Part shown: positions 8,290 through 16,338 of the stretch, piece by piece
Layout of the letters: every line of letters starts with the position of its first letter
Position numbering within the stretch: position 1 is the first letter of the stretch
NCBI GenBank assembly: GCA_946479255.1
Contig: CAMLFK010000077.1
Coordinates: 1 to 19,139 of the forward strand
DNA length: 19,139 bases
Source of the DNA: an uncultured Oxalobacteraceae bacterium
GTDB lineage: Bacteria > Pseudomonadota > Gammaproteobacteria > Burkholderiales > Burkholderiaceae
Reading direction: 5' to 3'
Position numbers and translations under genes: made by a program
Notes under the pieces: model-generated
Seen by the model: only the letters and a program-made list of their open reading frames with translations
The model's database searches: none
What the model was told of the DNA's origin: nothing

Positions 8290-8303
8290 AAATCGCGCGA
8301 TTT
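8290..8303. promoter_or_regulatory. 14-bp perfect palindrome, possible operator
   Basis: AAATCGCGCGATTT is a perfect palindrome lying 39-52 bp upstream of the TM2 gene start on the minus strand. The size, symmetry and position suit a dimeric repressor site. No regulator is recognisable. Confidence 0.3.
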
Positions 8304-8343
8304 AGGGAGGCGCGCCCCAAGGGAAAGCAAGCAAACCTCGTTA

Positions 8344-8369
8344 CAAACCTAAAATCCAAACCTAAAATC
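8344..8369. repeat. Two exact tandem copies of a 13-bp AT-rich unit
   Basis: CAAACCTAAAATC occurs at 8344-8356 and again immediately at 8357-8369 without mismatch. It lies in the 286-bp divergent spacer between the TM2 gene and rpsP. It may be a duplicated binding site or simple slippage. Confidence 0.6.
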
Positions 8370-8467
8370 GGGACAGGCCCCGGGCTGACGGCAGGGATAG
8401 CCGAAAGCCCCAAAATGAGCGATAATCTTTGATTCGGCCCGAACTGCGCGCCTGTTGTCATTAACGC

Positions 8468-8497
8468 TTGCTGCTGTGCGGCGTAGCGCGCTATAAT
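8468..8497 (+). promoter_or_regulatory. Sigma-70 promoter of the rpsP operon
   Basis: TTGCTG (8468-8473), 18 bp spacer, then perfect TATAAT (8492-8497). Transcription would start near 8504, leaving a leader of about 34 nt before the rpsP ATG at 8538. Confidence 0.7.
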
Positions 8498-8537
8498 TGT
8501 CGGCTTTTTCCGCCCAGCACAACTTTTTGGAATTATT

Positions 8538-8783
8538 ATGGTCGTTATTCGTTTAGCTCGTGGAGGCGCCAAAAAGCGCCCGTTCTTCAACATCGTTGCA
8601 ACGGACTCGCGCAATCGCCGCGACGGCCGCTTCATCGAGCGCATCGGTTTCTACAACCCGATGGCAGCTGGTGGCGAAGTCGGCCTGCGTATCACCGCAG
8701 ACCGTCTGGCTTACTGGCAAGGCGTTGGCGCGCAACTGTCGCCAACCGTGGCACGTCTGGTCGCTAGCCAGCCAGCAGCCTAA
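8538..8783 (+). CDS. rpsP: 30S ribosomal protein S16
   Basis: An 81-aa structural protein of the small ribosomal subunit, binding 16S rRNA and needed for 30S assembly. The sequence is a full-length S16: it opens [20 protein letters not shown], followed by '[19 protein letters not shown]' and '[17 protein letters not shown]', all diagnostic of the family. It is first in the rpsP-rimM-trmD-rplS operon, directly behind a strong promoter, with GGAA at 8529-8532 as a modest ribosome binding site. The stop is 19 bp before the rimM start. Confidence 0.98.
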   Translation: MVVIRLARGGAKKRPFFNIVATDSRNRRDGRFIERIGFYNPMAAGGEVGLRITADRLAYWQGVGAQLSPTVARLVASQPAA

Positions 8784-8802
8784 GTCTGTCCCAGGTTTGA
8801 GC

Positions 8803-9345
8803 GTGACGGCAGCAGATGGGGTGCAAGCCCCCGGCGACCTGACTCAGGTCGGTTATGTGTCCGGCGCCTTCGGCGTCACCGGTTCGATTCGGGTTACCCC
8901 GTTCTCCACCGACGCGGATGCGCTGCTCTCCGTGAAAACCTGGTGGCTGGATAAACCCAGCCTGCAGTCCGTCACCGTGCGGACCGCGAAAATGCACGGC
9001 GGCGACGTCGTGGCCCAGTTGGTGGGCATGCTCGGGCGGGATGCCGCGGAGGCGCTGAAAGGCGCGGCCGTGTCGGTTCCGCGCAGCGCGTTCCCGCAAC
9101 TGCCGGATAATGAATATTACTGGTCCGATCTGATCGGGCTGGATGTGGTGAACCTGCAAGGCGAGGCCTTGGGCAGCGTCACCGACATGATGCACAACGG
9201 CGCGCAGTCCATTCTGCGCATTACGCCGGTGCCGCATGGCGATGAGAAAGCGCCCGAACGCCTGATCCCGTTCGTCGACCAGTTCGTCAAGACCGTCGAT
9301 ACGGCGAAGCGGACCATCACGGTCGACTGGGGCCTGGATTATTAA
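8803..9345 (+). CDS. rimM: 16S rRNA processing protein RimM
   Basis: A 180-aa 30S maturation factor that binds ribosomal protein S19 and helps assemble the 30S head. The N-terminal RimM domain shows QVGYVSGAFGVTGSIRV at residues 15-31. The C-terminal PRC-barrel shows YYWSDLIGLDVVNLQGEALG at 105-124, both typical. The start is taken as GTG at 8803, with AGG 7 nt upstream, giving the usual family length; GTG 8821 is the alternative and would shorten the product by six residues. It is second in the ribosomal operon, between rpsP and trmD. Confidence 0.95.
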   Translation: MTAADGVQAPGDLTQVGYVSGAFGVTGSIRVTPFSTDADALLSVKTWWLDKPSLQSVTVRTAKMHGGDVVAQLVGMLGRDAAEALKGAAVSVPRSAFPQLPDNEYYWSDLIGLDVVNLQGEALGSVTDMMHNGAQSILRITPVPHGDEKAPERLIPFVDQFVKTVDTAKRTITVDWGLDY

Positions 9346-9392
9346 GGCCGCCGCAGTGAAGGCTGAAACCAGCAGCACAAAGGAGCGGTGCG

Positions 9393-10139
9393 ATGCAGTT
9401 TGATGTCATCACCCTGTTCCCGGAAATGTTTGCCGCGTTGACGCAGTCGGGTGTCACCCGGCGCGCCTTCGAGCAGCAGCGCTGGGGCTTGACGACCTGG
9501 AATCCGCGCGATTTCACCACCGACAACCACCGCACCGTGGACGACCGCCCCTACGGCGGCGGACCGGGCATGGTGATGCTGGCCAAGCCGCTCGAAGCGG
9601 CCATCAGCGCGGCCAAGCAGCGCCAGGTGATGGCGGAGTTGCCGATCCCGCGGGTGATTTACCTGTCCCCGCAGGGCAAGGCGCTGACCCACGAACGGGT
9701 CATGGAATTGAAGTGCGAAGCCGGTCTGGTCTTGCTGTGCGGACGCTACGAAGCGGTCGACCAGCGTTTGCTGGACCGCTGCGTGGACGAGGAAATCAGC
9801 CTGGGCGACTTTGTCTTGTCCGGCGGGGAATTGCCGGCGATGGCGCTGATGGATGCGATAGTGCGGCAATTGCCGGGCGTGCTGGGCGACGACGCTTCGG
9901 CGGTCGAAGACAGTTTCGTCAACGGCTTGCTGGATGCGCCGCATTACACCCGGCCCGACAGTTACGAAGGCGTGGGTGTGCCGCCGGTACTGATGGGTGG
10001 CAACCACGCGGAGATCATCAAGTGGCGCCGCCAGCGCATGCTGGAAGCGACCGCGAAGAAACGCCCGGATCTGCTGGACAAGGCGCGCGGCGCCGGTCTG
10101 CTGACCAAGGCGGATGAAAAGTTTTTGGCTGGTTTGTAG
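9393..10139 (+). CDS. trmD: tRNA (guanine-N1)-methyltransferase TrmD
   Basis: A 248-aa SPOUT-class methyltransferase that makes m1G37 in tRNAs reading CNN codons, preventing +1 frameshifting, with S-adenosylmethionine as donor. Visible signatures are [13 protein letters not shown] (50-62), the SAM-binding trefoil-knot segments [14 protein letters not shown] (90-103) and [10 protein letters not shown] (116-125), and [13 protein letters not shown] (134-146). R158 and D173 (in AVEDSF) correspond to catalytic R154 and D169 of the E. coli enzyme. The C-terminal [12 protein letters not shown] helix is also present. AAGGAG at 9379-9384 is a good ribosome binding site. Length matches the family. Confidence 0.98.
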   Translation: MQFDVITLFPEMFAALTQSGVTRRAFEQQRWGLTTWNPRDFTTDNHRTVDDRPYGGGPGMVMLAKPLEAAISAAKQRQVMAELPIPRVIYLSPQGKALTHERVMELKCEAGLVLLCGRYEAVDQRLLDRCVDEEISLGDFVLSGGELPAMALMDAIVRQLPGVLGDDASAVEDSFVNGLLDAPHYTRPDSYEGVGVPPVLMGGNHAEIIKWRRQRMLEATAKKRPDLLDKARGAGLLTKADEKFLAGL

Positions 10140-10167
10140 CCTCTACTAAATCAGCTTGTAGCAAAAC

Positions 10168-10186
10168 CGCGTGCATGTTGCACGCG
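10168..10186 (+). promoter_or_regulatory. Hairpin in the trmD-rplS spacer
   Basis: CGCGTGCA and TGCACGCG form a perfect 8-bp stem with a TGT loop within the 109-bp gap between trmD and rplS. It is not followed by a T-run, so it is not a simple terminator. A role in mRNA processing, stability or rplS control is possible, which is inference. Confidence 0.45.
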
Positions 10187-10248
10187 AGTGTATAACCCCA
10201 TCCTCTACTGGGCACACGCGCCAGCATGATGGTTAATGGAGTAATAAA

Positions 10249-10632
10249 ATGAACCTGATCCAACAACTTGAGCAAGAAGAGATTGCCCGTCTGGGTAAGT
10301 CGATTCCTGATTTCGCACCTGGCGATACCGTGATCGTCAACGTTAACGTAGTCGAAGGCACCCGCAAGCGCGCCCAGGCTTACGAAGGCGTCGTGATCTC
10401 CCGTCGTAACCGTGGCCTGAACTCGAACTTCATCGTTCGCAAGATCTCGTCCGGCGAAGGCGTTGAGCGTACTTTCCAGCTGTACTCGCCGCTGATCGCG
10501 TCGATCGAAGTCAAGCGTCGTGGCGATGTGCGCCGCGCCAAGCTGTACTACCTGCGTGAGCGTTCGGGTAAATCGGCACGTATCAAAGAGAAACTGCCAA
10601 ACCGTCGCGCATCCAGCGCTGCTGCTGAGTAA
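10249..10632 (+). CDS. rplS: 50S ribosomal protein L19
   Basis: A 127-aa large-subunit protein at the 30S-50S interface (bridge B8). The diagnostic segments are all present: [21 protein letters not shown] near residues 19-39, [21 protein letters not shown], the segment [12 protein letters not shown] and, at the end, [26 protein letters not shown] at 10238-10241 sits 7 nt before the ATG. It is the last gene of the rpsP operon and is followed by a strong intrinsic terminator. Codon use is visibly more biased toward highly expressed choices than in the neighbours. Confidence 0.98.
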   Translation: MNLIQQLEQEEIARLGKSIPDFAPGDTVIVNVNVVEGTRKRAQAYEGVVISRRNRGLNSNFIVRKISSGEGVERTFQLYSPLIASIEVKRRGDVRRAKLYYLRERSGKSARIKEKLPNRRASSAAAE

Positions 10633-10651
10633 TCCAGGCGGCTGTGTTGTG

Positions 10652-10683
10652 AAAAAGGCATCCATCGCTGGATGCCTTTTTTT
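10652..10683 (+). terminator. Rho-independent terminator of the rpsP operon
   Basis: GGCATCCA (10657-10664), TCGC loop, TGGATGCC (10669-10676), then seven T residues; five A residues precede the stem and extend it. It lies 20 bp after the rplS stop and 14 bp before the next gene, so the NUDIX gene may be expressed by readthrough or from a promoter not visible here. Confidence 0.95.
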
Positions 10684-10696
10684 ATAGGACTCACTC

Positions 10697-11365
10697 TTGG
10701 CAAACATTCCATTCGATCCTGAACAGTTGCCGGTCGACGCCCTGGGCGGCGAGGCGGCCCTGCCGGCTGAACGCATGACCCCCGACTGGCTGCGCAGCCG
10801 CTTCGCCAGTCCGCCCGCCGATTGGGAGCCCGAGCGTTTCGATGAAGCGCTGGCGCGCCGCAAGGCGATGACCGAGGCTGCCGTGCTGATCCCCCTGGTG
10901 CTGCGCCCGGAAGGCCTGCAGCTGCTGCTGACCCAGCGCACCGCGCACCTGACCGACCACGCCGGCCAGATCAGCTTTCCAGGCGGACGGGCCGAAAGCT
11001 ACGACGCCTCGCCGGTCGAGACTGCGCTGCGCGAGACCGAGGAAGAGATTGGCCTGGACCGCCGCCACATCGACATCATCGGCAGCTTGCCCGAGTACCT
11101 GACCGTGACCGGCTACCGCGTGGTGCCGGTGGTCGGCCTGGTGACGCCGCCCTTCGAGCTGCGCCCGGACGGCAACGAAGTGGCCGAAGTGTTCGAAGTG
11201 CCGCTGCAGTTTCTGATGAACGGCATGAACCACCAGCGCATGTCATTCGACTTGCCGGAGGGGGCAGGGAGGCGCAGTTTCTACGCCATGCCCTACCAGC
11301 GCTTCTTCATCTGGGGCGCCACCGCCGGCATGCTGCGCAACCTGTTTCACTTCCTGCGCGCTTGA
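10697..11365 (+). CDS. NUDIX hydrolase, CoA diphosphatase (NudL type)
   Basis: A 222-aa cytosolic hydrolase predicted to split coenzyme A or acyl-CoA into 3',5'-ADP and 4'-phosphopantetheine. It carries the CoA-pyrophosphatase (UPF0035) signature LLLTQRTAHLTDHAGQISFP at residues 76-95, leading directly into GG, and the Nudix box ending RETEEEIGL (112-120), whose glutamates bind the metal. The start is a TTG at 10697 with AGGA 8 nt upstream. It begins 14 bp after the rplS terminator, which leaves little room for its own promoter. The conserved C-terminal 'FIWGATAGML' segment is present, so the protein looks complete. Confidence 0.93.
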   Translation: MANIPFDPEQLPVDALGGEAALPAERMTPDWLRSRFASPPADWEPERFDEALARRKAMTEAAVLIPLVLRPEGLQLLLTQRTAHLTDHAGQISFPGGRAESYDASPVETALRETEEEIGLDRRHIDIIGSLPEYLTVTGYRVVPVVGLVTPPFELRPDGNEVAEVFEVPLQFLMNGMNHQRMSFDLPEGAGRRSFYAMPYQRFFIWGATAGMLRNLFHFLRA

Positions 11366-11390
11366 ACCATTGTTACAAAAAGCAATAAGT

Positions 11391-11419
11391 TTGATTCTGC
11401 GACGCCGCTGCGCTATCGT
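11391..11419 (+). promoter_or_regulatory. Candidate sigma-70 promoter for the CobD/CbiB-like gene
   Basis: TTGATT (11391-11396), 17 bp, TATCGT (11414-11419), located 56 bp before the ATG at 11475. Each hexamer matches 4 of 6 consensus bases at ideal spacing. Confidence 0.4.
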
Positions 11420-11474
11420 AGCGGGCAACGCGGCATGCTGTACTGCTTGATTGTCTTATTCACAAGGAAGTTTG

Positions 11475-12434
11475 ATGACCTTTCTCTCCATTCTGTGCGC
11501 GCTGCTGATCGAGCAGCTCAAGCCGCTCCGGGCAGACAATCTGATCTATGCCGAAATCAAGAGCTTCGCCATGCGCATGGAATCCTGGTTCAATGCCGGG
11601 GACGCCGCCAACGGGCGCATGGGCTGGATCCTGATGATGGCCGGCCTGATGGTGCCGACAGCCGCCATCTACTGGCTGTTCCTCAACAACGGCTGGGTGT
11701 TCGCCGCCTTCGCCTGGAACGTGCTGATCGTCTACCTGACCCTGGGTTTCCGCCACTACAGCCATTACTTCACCTCGATCCAGATTGCGCTGTCCGCCGG
11801 CGACGAGGCGGCCGCGCGCAAGCTGCTGGCCGAGTGGGCCCGCATCGACACGGTCGGCATGGAAACCTCCGAAGTGGCCCGCCTGGCTGTGGAAAAGTCG
11901 CTCATCACCACCCACCGCAATGTATTCGGCGTGTTCTTCTGGTTCCTCATGCCGCTGGGGCCGGCCGGCGCGGTGATGTACCGCGTGTCCGAATACCTGG
12001 CGCGCGCCTGGAACGAGCCCGAGCACATGCGCAATGAAGCCTTCGGCCAGTTCGCCGCCAAGGCCTTTTACTGGATCGACTGGCTGCCGGTGCGCCTGAC
12101 CGCGATCGCCTTTGCCGTGGTGGGCAACTTCGAGGACGCCATCTACGCCTGGCGCAACTTCGCCCACCGCTGGGCCGACGAAGCGCGCGGCATCATCCTG
12201 GCCGCCGGCGGCGGTGCCATGGGCGTGCGCCTGGGCACGCCGAACGAGAATGCCTCCAAGGTGCTGCCGCCGGACGCCGCCACGGTCGACCTCACCGACA
12301 GCGAAGCGGAGGTATTGCCGGGCGAAGAGCCGAATGCCCGCGCACTGCAAAGCACCGTGGGCCTGGTCTGGCGCGCTTTGCTATTATGGATGATGCTGCT
12401 GCTGCTCCTTTCCAGTGCGGTCTGGCTGGGCTAA
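11475..12434 (+). CDS. CobD/CbiB family membrane protein
   Basis: A 319-aa inner-membrane protein. The start at 11475 has AAGGAAG (11464-11470) 4 nt upstream. Hydrophobic segments lie near the N-terminus (FLSILCALLIEQL), at about 55-70, 78-95, 156-175, near 215 and at the extreme C-terminus (LLLWMMLLLLLSSAVWLG). The block VARLAVEKSLITTHRNVFGV, followed by an FFWFLMPLGPAGAVMYR helix, resembles the core of CobD/CbiB (adenosylcobinamide-phosphate synthase) and of the related AmpE proteins. No cobalamin genes are nearby, and this CobD-like protein next to a NUDIX gene is a common betaproteobacterial arrangement. A role outside B12 synthesis, perhaps AmpE-like, is therefore plausible. Family assignment is fairly sure; function is not. 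Confidence 0.8.
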   Translation: MTFLSILCALLIEQLKPLRADNLIYAEIKSFAMRMESWFNAGDAANGRMGWILMMAGLMVPTAAIYWLFLNNGWVFAAFAWNVLIVYLTLGFRHYSHYFTSIQIALSAGDEAAARKLLAEWARIDTVGMETSEVARLAVEKSLITTHRNVFGVFFWFLMPLGPAGAVMYRVSEYLARAWNEPEHMRNEAFGQFAAKAFYWIDWLPVRLTAIAFAVVGNFEDAIYAWRNFAHRWADEARGIILAAGGGAMGVRLGTPNENASKVLPPDAATVDLTDSEAEVLPGEEPNARALQSTVGLVWRALLLWMMLLLLLSSAVWLG

Positions 12435-12649
12435 GCGCCGCGAACCGCCGAACGCGCACCAGCGCGGTGCAATTCTGTAGCGCGACTACAATTTCCTTGG
12501 AAAAGGATAGCCCGGGCGCAATTCAACTCTTCTATAAGATATAATACCGAAGATCCAGCAGCAGTCCGAAATACAGCAACACCGGGTTTCAGGCCCGCCG
12601 CACGCGGTGGGTATTTTCGAGCATATCTATAGGTTCAACACCCCGTCCT
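12435..12649 (+). promoter_or_regulatory. Leader/promoter region of the DUF3579 gene
   Basis: This 215-bp spacer holds a perfect TATAAT at 12540-12545 without a clear -35. A short inverted repeat TGTAG-CGCGA-CTACA lies near 12476-12490. A 7-bp stem with one G-U pair (12594-12600 with 12605-12611, CACG loop) is followed by TATTTTC. If transcription starts near 12552, the mRNA leader is about 98 nt and contains this hairpin. Confidence 0.4.
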
Positions 12650-12994
12650 ATGGCCGAGTCCACCGACATCAAGAAAGAAATCTCCGAAGAGTTTTTCATT
12701 CTTGGCCTGACCAGCAACGGCAGGCAGTTTCGTCCCAGCGACTGGGCCGAACGCCTGTGCGGCGCCATGTCCTGTTTCCGTCCGGAGGGTTCGGGCGGGC
12801 GCAACGCTCACCTGCAGTATTCCCCTTACGTCCGGCCGACCGTGCTCAACGGCGTCAAGGCCGTGGTCGTCAATGGCGACCTCAAAAACACCGAACCGCT
12901 GGCCTATCACTTTGTCGTCGACTTTGCCAAAGACAACGACTTGCAAGTGGTCGACGCCTGCTTCCTCCCGCTGCCCGGCGACGCCAAAACATAA
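12650..12994 (+). CDS. DUF3579 family protein
   Basis: A 114-aa soluble protein of unknown function belonging, by sequence feel, to the mainly betaproteobacterial DUF3579 family. It opens with a charged helix and then EFFILGLTSNGRQFRPSDWAERLCG at about residues 14-38, followed by YSPYVRPTVLNGVKAVVV and 'LKNTEPLAYHFVVDFAKDNDLQ'. No signal peptide or membrane segment is present. The ribosome binding site is poor: the nearest AGG, at 12631, is 16 nt away. The family N-terminus nevertheless supports this start. It has its own -10 box upstream and is followed by an FNR-type site for the next gene, so it is probably a separate transcription unit. Confidence 0.82.
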   Translation: MAESTDIKKEISEEFFILGLTSNGRQFRPSDWAERLCGAMSCFRPEGSGGRNAHLQYSPYVRPTVLNGVKAVVVNGDLKNTEPLAYHFVVDFAKDNDLQVVDACFLPLPGDAKT

Positions 12995-13016
12995 GCAAAC
13001 GCGCAGGCGTGCCGGT

Positions 13017-13058
13017 TTGACGTATATCAAATGCACGGCGATTTGTTCACGATAGCTT
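13017..13058 (+). promoter_or_regulatory. FNR/Anr-type box with class II promoter geometry
   Basis: TTGAC-GTAT-ATCAA (13017-13030) matches the FNR/Anr consensus TTGAT-N4-ATCAA at 9 of 10 conserved positions. TAGCTT at 13053-13058 sits exactly where the -10 hexamer falls if the box is centred at -41.5, giving a start near 13065. Both half-sites and the spacing are read directly; oxygen control of the CBS gene is inferred. Confidence 0.65.
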
Positions 13059-13067
13059 AGTCAGAAC

Positions 13068-13089
13068 GCGCCCAGCGATGTGCGGGCGC
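13068..13089 (+). promoter_or_regulatory. Hairpin at the 5' end of the CBS-gene leader
   Basis: GCGCCC (13068-13073) pairs perfectly with GGGCGC (13084-13089) around a 10-nt loop. It would lie 3 nt from the predicted transcript start and could protect the mRNA 5' end. Without a following T-run it is an unlikely terminator for the preceding gene. Confidence 0.35.
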
Positions 13090-13108
13090 AAAGTCTTATC
13101 GGGAGAAC

Positions 13109-13561
13109 ATGATGCGCATCGGCGAAATTTGTACTGTCCAAACCATTTACTGTACCCGCGACGAAACCGTGCAGGGCGCGGCGCTGCTCATGCGCAAGCA
13201 CCACGTGGGCGACCTGGTCGTGGTCGACCAGCCGGATGGCGAGCATATTCCAGTCGGTATCATCACCGACCGTGACATCGTGGTGTCCGTCATTGCCCTC
13301 GGGCTCGATCCCAGCAGCCTGCTGGTGGGCGACATCATGAGCGACGACCTGCTGACTATTTCCGAGGAGGACGACGTCTACGAAACCATCGAACGAATGC
13401 GTTTCCGCGGCATCCGCCGGGTTCCGGTGGTCAACAGCAATGGCGGTCTCTCCGGGATTGTCAGCGTGGACGACCTGCTGGAGTTCCTGGCCGAAGAGAT
13501 GGGCGAGCTGTCGCGCATCGCCGTGCACCAGCAAGCCCATGAGAAGCGTGCGCGGCAGTAA
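13109..13561 (+). CDS. Two-CBS-domain protein
   Basis: A 150-aa cytosolic protein consisting of a tandem CBS pair (about residues 8-65 and 75-132) with a short C-terminal helix. Both copies end in the typical strand and helix: VGIITDRDIVVSVIA in the first and SGIVSVDDLLEFLAEE in the second, with the 'RRVPVVNSNGGL' turn before the second. Such pairs bind adenine nucleotides or related ligands and sense energy or redox state. There is no attached enzyme or channel domain, so it resembles stand-alone hypoxia or stress CBS proteins. Two adjacent ATGs (13109, 13112) follow GGAG at 13102-13105; the second has the better spacing. An FNR-type box upstream suggests induction at low oxygen. The stop lies 23 bp before the M16 peptidase gene, so readthrough is possible. 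Confidence 0.9.
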   Translation: MMRIGEICTVQTIYCTRDETVQGAALLMRKHHVGDLVVVDQPDGEHIPVGIITDRDIVVSVIALGLDPSSLLVGDIMSDDLLTISEEDDVYETIERMRFRGIRRVPVVNSNGGLSGIVSVDDLLEFLAEEMGELSRIAVHQQAHEKRARQ

Positions 13562-13584
13562 GCGCATCTGCTACCATCGGCGGC

Positions 13585-16293
13585 ATGAATGCTCCTCTAC
13601 GCTGCCTGCGCGCTTGCCTGCTGACTCTTGTATCCGTCCCGGCGTTGGCCTTGGCTTTGCCCAAAGGCGTAACGCAAGGCCCGTCGGTGGAAGGCATCAC
13701 CGAGTACCGCCTGCCCAACGGCCTGAAGGTGCTGCTGTTCCCGGACAGCTCCAAGCCCACGGTCACGGTCAACGTCACCTACCTGGTCGGCTCGCGCCAT
13801 GAGAACTACGGCGAGACCGGCATGGCGCACCTGCTCGAACACCTGATGTTCAAGGGTTCACCCAAGCACCGCGACATCGTCACCCAGTTCAGCCGGCGCG
13901 GCATGCAGTACAACGGCACCACCTCGCTCGACCGCACCAATTACTACGAAGTGTTCCAGGCCAGCGACGACAACCTGAAGTGGGCACTGAACATGGAGGC
14001 CGAGCGCATGACCCAGGCCTTCATCGCCAGGCGCGACCTGGATTCCGAAATGACGGTGGTGCGCAACGAGTACGAGAGCGGCGAGAATTCGCCCGGCGCC
14101 GTGCTGATGAAGCGCATGCAGAGCGTAGCCTACGACTGGCACAGCTACGGGCGCGCCCCGATCGGCAACCGCAGCGATATCGAAAACGTCGGCATCGCCA
14201 ACCTCAAGGCCTTCTACCGCACCTGGTACCAGCCGGATAACGCGGTGCTGCTGGTGGCCGGCAAATTCGACCCGGCCCGCACCCTGGGGGCGATCGCGGG
14301 CAGCTTCGGCGCCATTCCCAAGCCGAGCCGCACGCTGCCGCGCTTCTGGACCGTGGAACCGGTGCAGGACGGCGAGCGCAGCTTCGCGGTGCGGCGCCAG
14401 GGCGACATCCAGATCGTCGCGCTGGGCTACAAGGTGCCTGGCGCGCTGCATGCCGACAGCGACGCCATGAGCTTCGCCTCCGAGATCCTGGGCAGCGCGC
14501 CGACCGGGCGCCTGCACAAGCTGCTGGTCGAAAGCGGCAAGGCCAGCAATGTATTCGCCTTCAGCCAGACCGGCTACGCGCCCGGCATGCAGTTTTTCGG
14601 GGCCGTGGTCAAGAAGGACCAGCCGGTCGATGCGGTGCGCGAAGCGCTCACCGCCGCGGTCGAGGAGTTCGCCGCCAGTCCACCCACCGAGGCGGAAATG
14701 GAAAGGGTGCGGCGCAGCTTCACCAACGCGATCGACAAAAGCCTGAACGATCCGCAGCAGATCGGCGTGGCCATGTCCGAGTCGATCGCTCTGGGTGACT
14801 GGCGCCTGTTTTTCGTGGGCCGCGAGCGGGTGGCGTCGATGAAGGCCAGTGAAGTGACGCTTGCTGCGGGGCGCTATCTGCGGCGCGACAACCGCGTCAC
14901 CGGCCACTACCTGCCCGAACAGGCGCCGCTGCGCGCCGAGATCCCGCCGGCGCCAAGCGCGGACGCGGTGCTCAAGGGTTTCAAGCCCTCCCTGAGCGCG
15001 CAGCAGGCCGAAGACTTCGATCCCAGCCAGGCCAATATCATGAAGCGCACCACGCTTGCCACGGTGGGCGGCATCAAGCTGGCGCTGCTGCCCAAGAAGA
15101 ACCGTGGCCAGGCCGTGTCGGTCGACCTGCGCCTGCACTGGGGCGACGAGAAGAACTTGTTCGGCAAAGGCGCGGTGCCCGCGCTGACGAACGCCATGCT
15201 CACGCGCGGCACCAGCCGCTACACGCGCGAACAGCTGTCCGATGCCTTCGACAAGCTCAAGGTATCGGGCAGCCTCCTGCAATTCGAGACCGACCGCGCC
15301 AACCTGCCTGACGCGCTGAGGCTGGTGGCGCATGTGCTCAGGGAGGCCAGCTTCCCCGAGGCCGAGTTCGAGCAGTTGCGCCAGCAATCGCTGGTGGCGC
15401 TCGAGGCCAGCCGCAACAACCCCGAATCGCTGGCCGCGCGCGCGCTGGCGGCCCACTACAACCACTACCCGAAGGGCGACGTGCGCGCCGCCCAGAGCAT
15501 CGACGAGAGCATTGCCGACATCAAGGCCGCGACCCTGGAGCAAGTGCGCGCCTTCCACCGCGATTTCTACGGCGCGTCGCATGGCGAGCTGGCCATCGTC
15601 GGCGACTTCGACGCGGCGCCGGTGCCAAAGCAGGTAGCCGAGCTGTTCGGCGACTGGCCGAGCCGCGCCGGCCATGCGCCGATCAAGCGCACCAATGCGC
15701 GCGTGGCGCCGTTGACCGCCGTGATCGATGCGCCGGACAAGGAGAACGGCGTGGTGGCCGCCCGCATGCCGCTCGACCTGCACATCGACGACGCTGACTA
15801 TCCGGCGCTGATGCTGGCCAACCAGATTTTCGGCGAAGGCGGACTCGATTCGCGCCTGATGAAGCGCATCCGCCAGAAAGACGGCTTGTCGTACGGCGGC
15901 AGCTCGGAACTCGATGCCGGTGACCTGGACCGCGCCGGCAGTTTCGAGGTATCGGCCATTGCGGCGCCGGCCAACCTGGCACGCGTCGATGCGGCCCTGC
16001 GCGAAGAACTTGCGCGTGCGGTGCAGAAGGGCTTCACGGCGGCCGAACTGGCGGACGCCAAGTCCGGCCTGCTGCAGGAGCGGCTGCAGAACCGCAGCCA
16101 GGATGCCATCGTGGCCAGCTCCTGGGCCTCGTTCCTGTACCTGGGCCAGAGCTTCGAATGGAGCAGCGCGTTCGAAAAGCGCCTCGCGGCGGTCACGCTG
16201 GCCCAGCTCAACGCCGCCTTCCGCCGCGCGATCGACCCGGCGATCCTCAGCGTGGTGAGAGTGGGCGACCGGCAGAAACTGGGGACACCGTAA
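13585..16293 (+). CDS. Secreted M16 family zinc metallopeptidase (fused two-half form)
   Basis: A 902-aa periplasmic protease of the pitrilysin/insulinase clan. A Sec signal peptide (residues 1 to about 24, ending ALA) precedes the first catalytic unit. The inverted zinc motif HLLEH lies at 82-86 and the third ligand E162 (in NEYE) is 76 residues further on, the classic M16 spacing. The second half (about 480-890) repeats the M16 fold but has no HxxEH. It keeps the substrate-pocket segment [10 protein letters not shown] used by the inactive halves of M16 enzymes. The active and inactive halves, often separate genes in proteobacteria, are thus one chain here. The ribosome binding site is weak. 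Likely substrates are peptides in the periplasm, by family analogy. Confidence 0.94.
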   Translation: MNAPLRCLRACLLTLVSVPALALALPKGVTQGPSVEGITEYRLPNGLKVLLFPDSSKPTVTVNVTYLVGSRHENYGETGMAHLLEHLMFKGSPKHRDIVTQFSRRGMQYNGTTSLDRTNYYEVFQASDDNLKWALNMEAERMTQAFIARRDLDSEMTVVRNEYESGENSPGAVLMKRMQSVAYDWHSYGRAPIGNRSDIENVGIANLKAFYRTWYQPDNAVLLVAGKFDPARTLGAIAGSFGAIPKPSRTLPRFWTVEPVQDGERSFAVRRQGDIQIVALGYKVPGALHADSDAMSFASEILGSAPTGRLHKLLVESGKASNVFAFSQTGYAPGMQFFGAVVKKDQPVDAVREALTAAVEEFAASPPTEAEMERVRRSFTNAIDKSLNDPQQIGVAMSESIALGDWRLFFVGRERVASMKASEVTLAAGRYLRRDNRVTGHYLPEQAPLRAEIPPAPSADAVLKGFKPSLSAQQAEDFDPSQANIMKRTTLATVGGIKLALLPKKNRGQAVSVDLRLHWGDEKNLFGKGAVPALTNAMLTRGTSRYTREQLSDAFDKLKVSGSLLQFETDRANLPDALRLVAHVLREASFPEAEFEQLRQQSLVALEASRNNPESLAARALAAHYNHYPKGDVRAAQSIDESIADIKAATLEQVRAFHRDFYGASHGELAIVGDFDAAPVPKQVAELFGDWPSRAGHAPIKRTNARVAPLTAVIDAPDKENGVVAARMPLDLHIDDADYPALMLANQIFGEGGLDSRLMKRIRQKDGLSYGGSSELDAGDLDRAGSFEVSAIAAPANLARVDAALREELARAVQKGFTAAELADAKSGLLQERLQNRSQDAIVASSWASFLYLGQSFEWSSAFEKRLAAVTLAQLNAAFRRAIDPAILSVVRVGDRQKLGTP

Positions 16294-16322
16294 TGTTCTG
16301 TTACAACCTGGCAACAATCTAA

Positions 16323-16338
16323 TGGCACGGGACATGCA
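16323..16338 (+). promoter_or_regulatory. Candidate sigma-54 (-24/-12) promoter
   Basis: TGGCACG-GGAC-ATGCA matches the sigma-54 consensus TGGCACG-N4-TTGCW with one mismatch and the exact GG-to-GC spacing (16324-16325 to 16336-16337). The start would be near 16349, 58 bp before the preferred ATG of the SDR gene. A sigma-70-like TATTAT at 16346-16351 without a good -35 is the alternative. No activator-binding sites were recognised. Confidence 0.55.

Noticed and set aside
8252..8644. N-terminal extension of the TM2 protein up to 8644
   Set aside because: It would run antisense through the rpsP promoter and start of rpsP, and the TM2 domain begins only ten residues after the methionine at 8251.
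13858..16335. An 825-codon open reading frame antisense to the M16 peptidase gene
   Set aside because: High-GC genes often leave the opposite strand open. It has no domain motif or ribosome binding site, and the sense strand has a complete catalytic signature.
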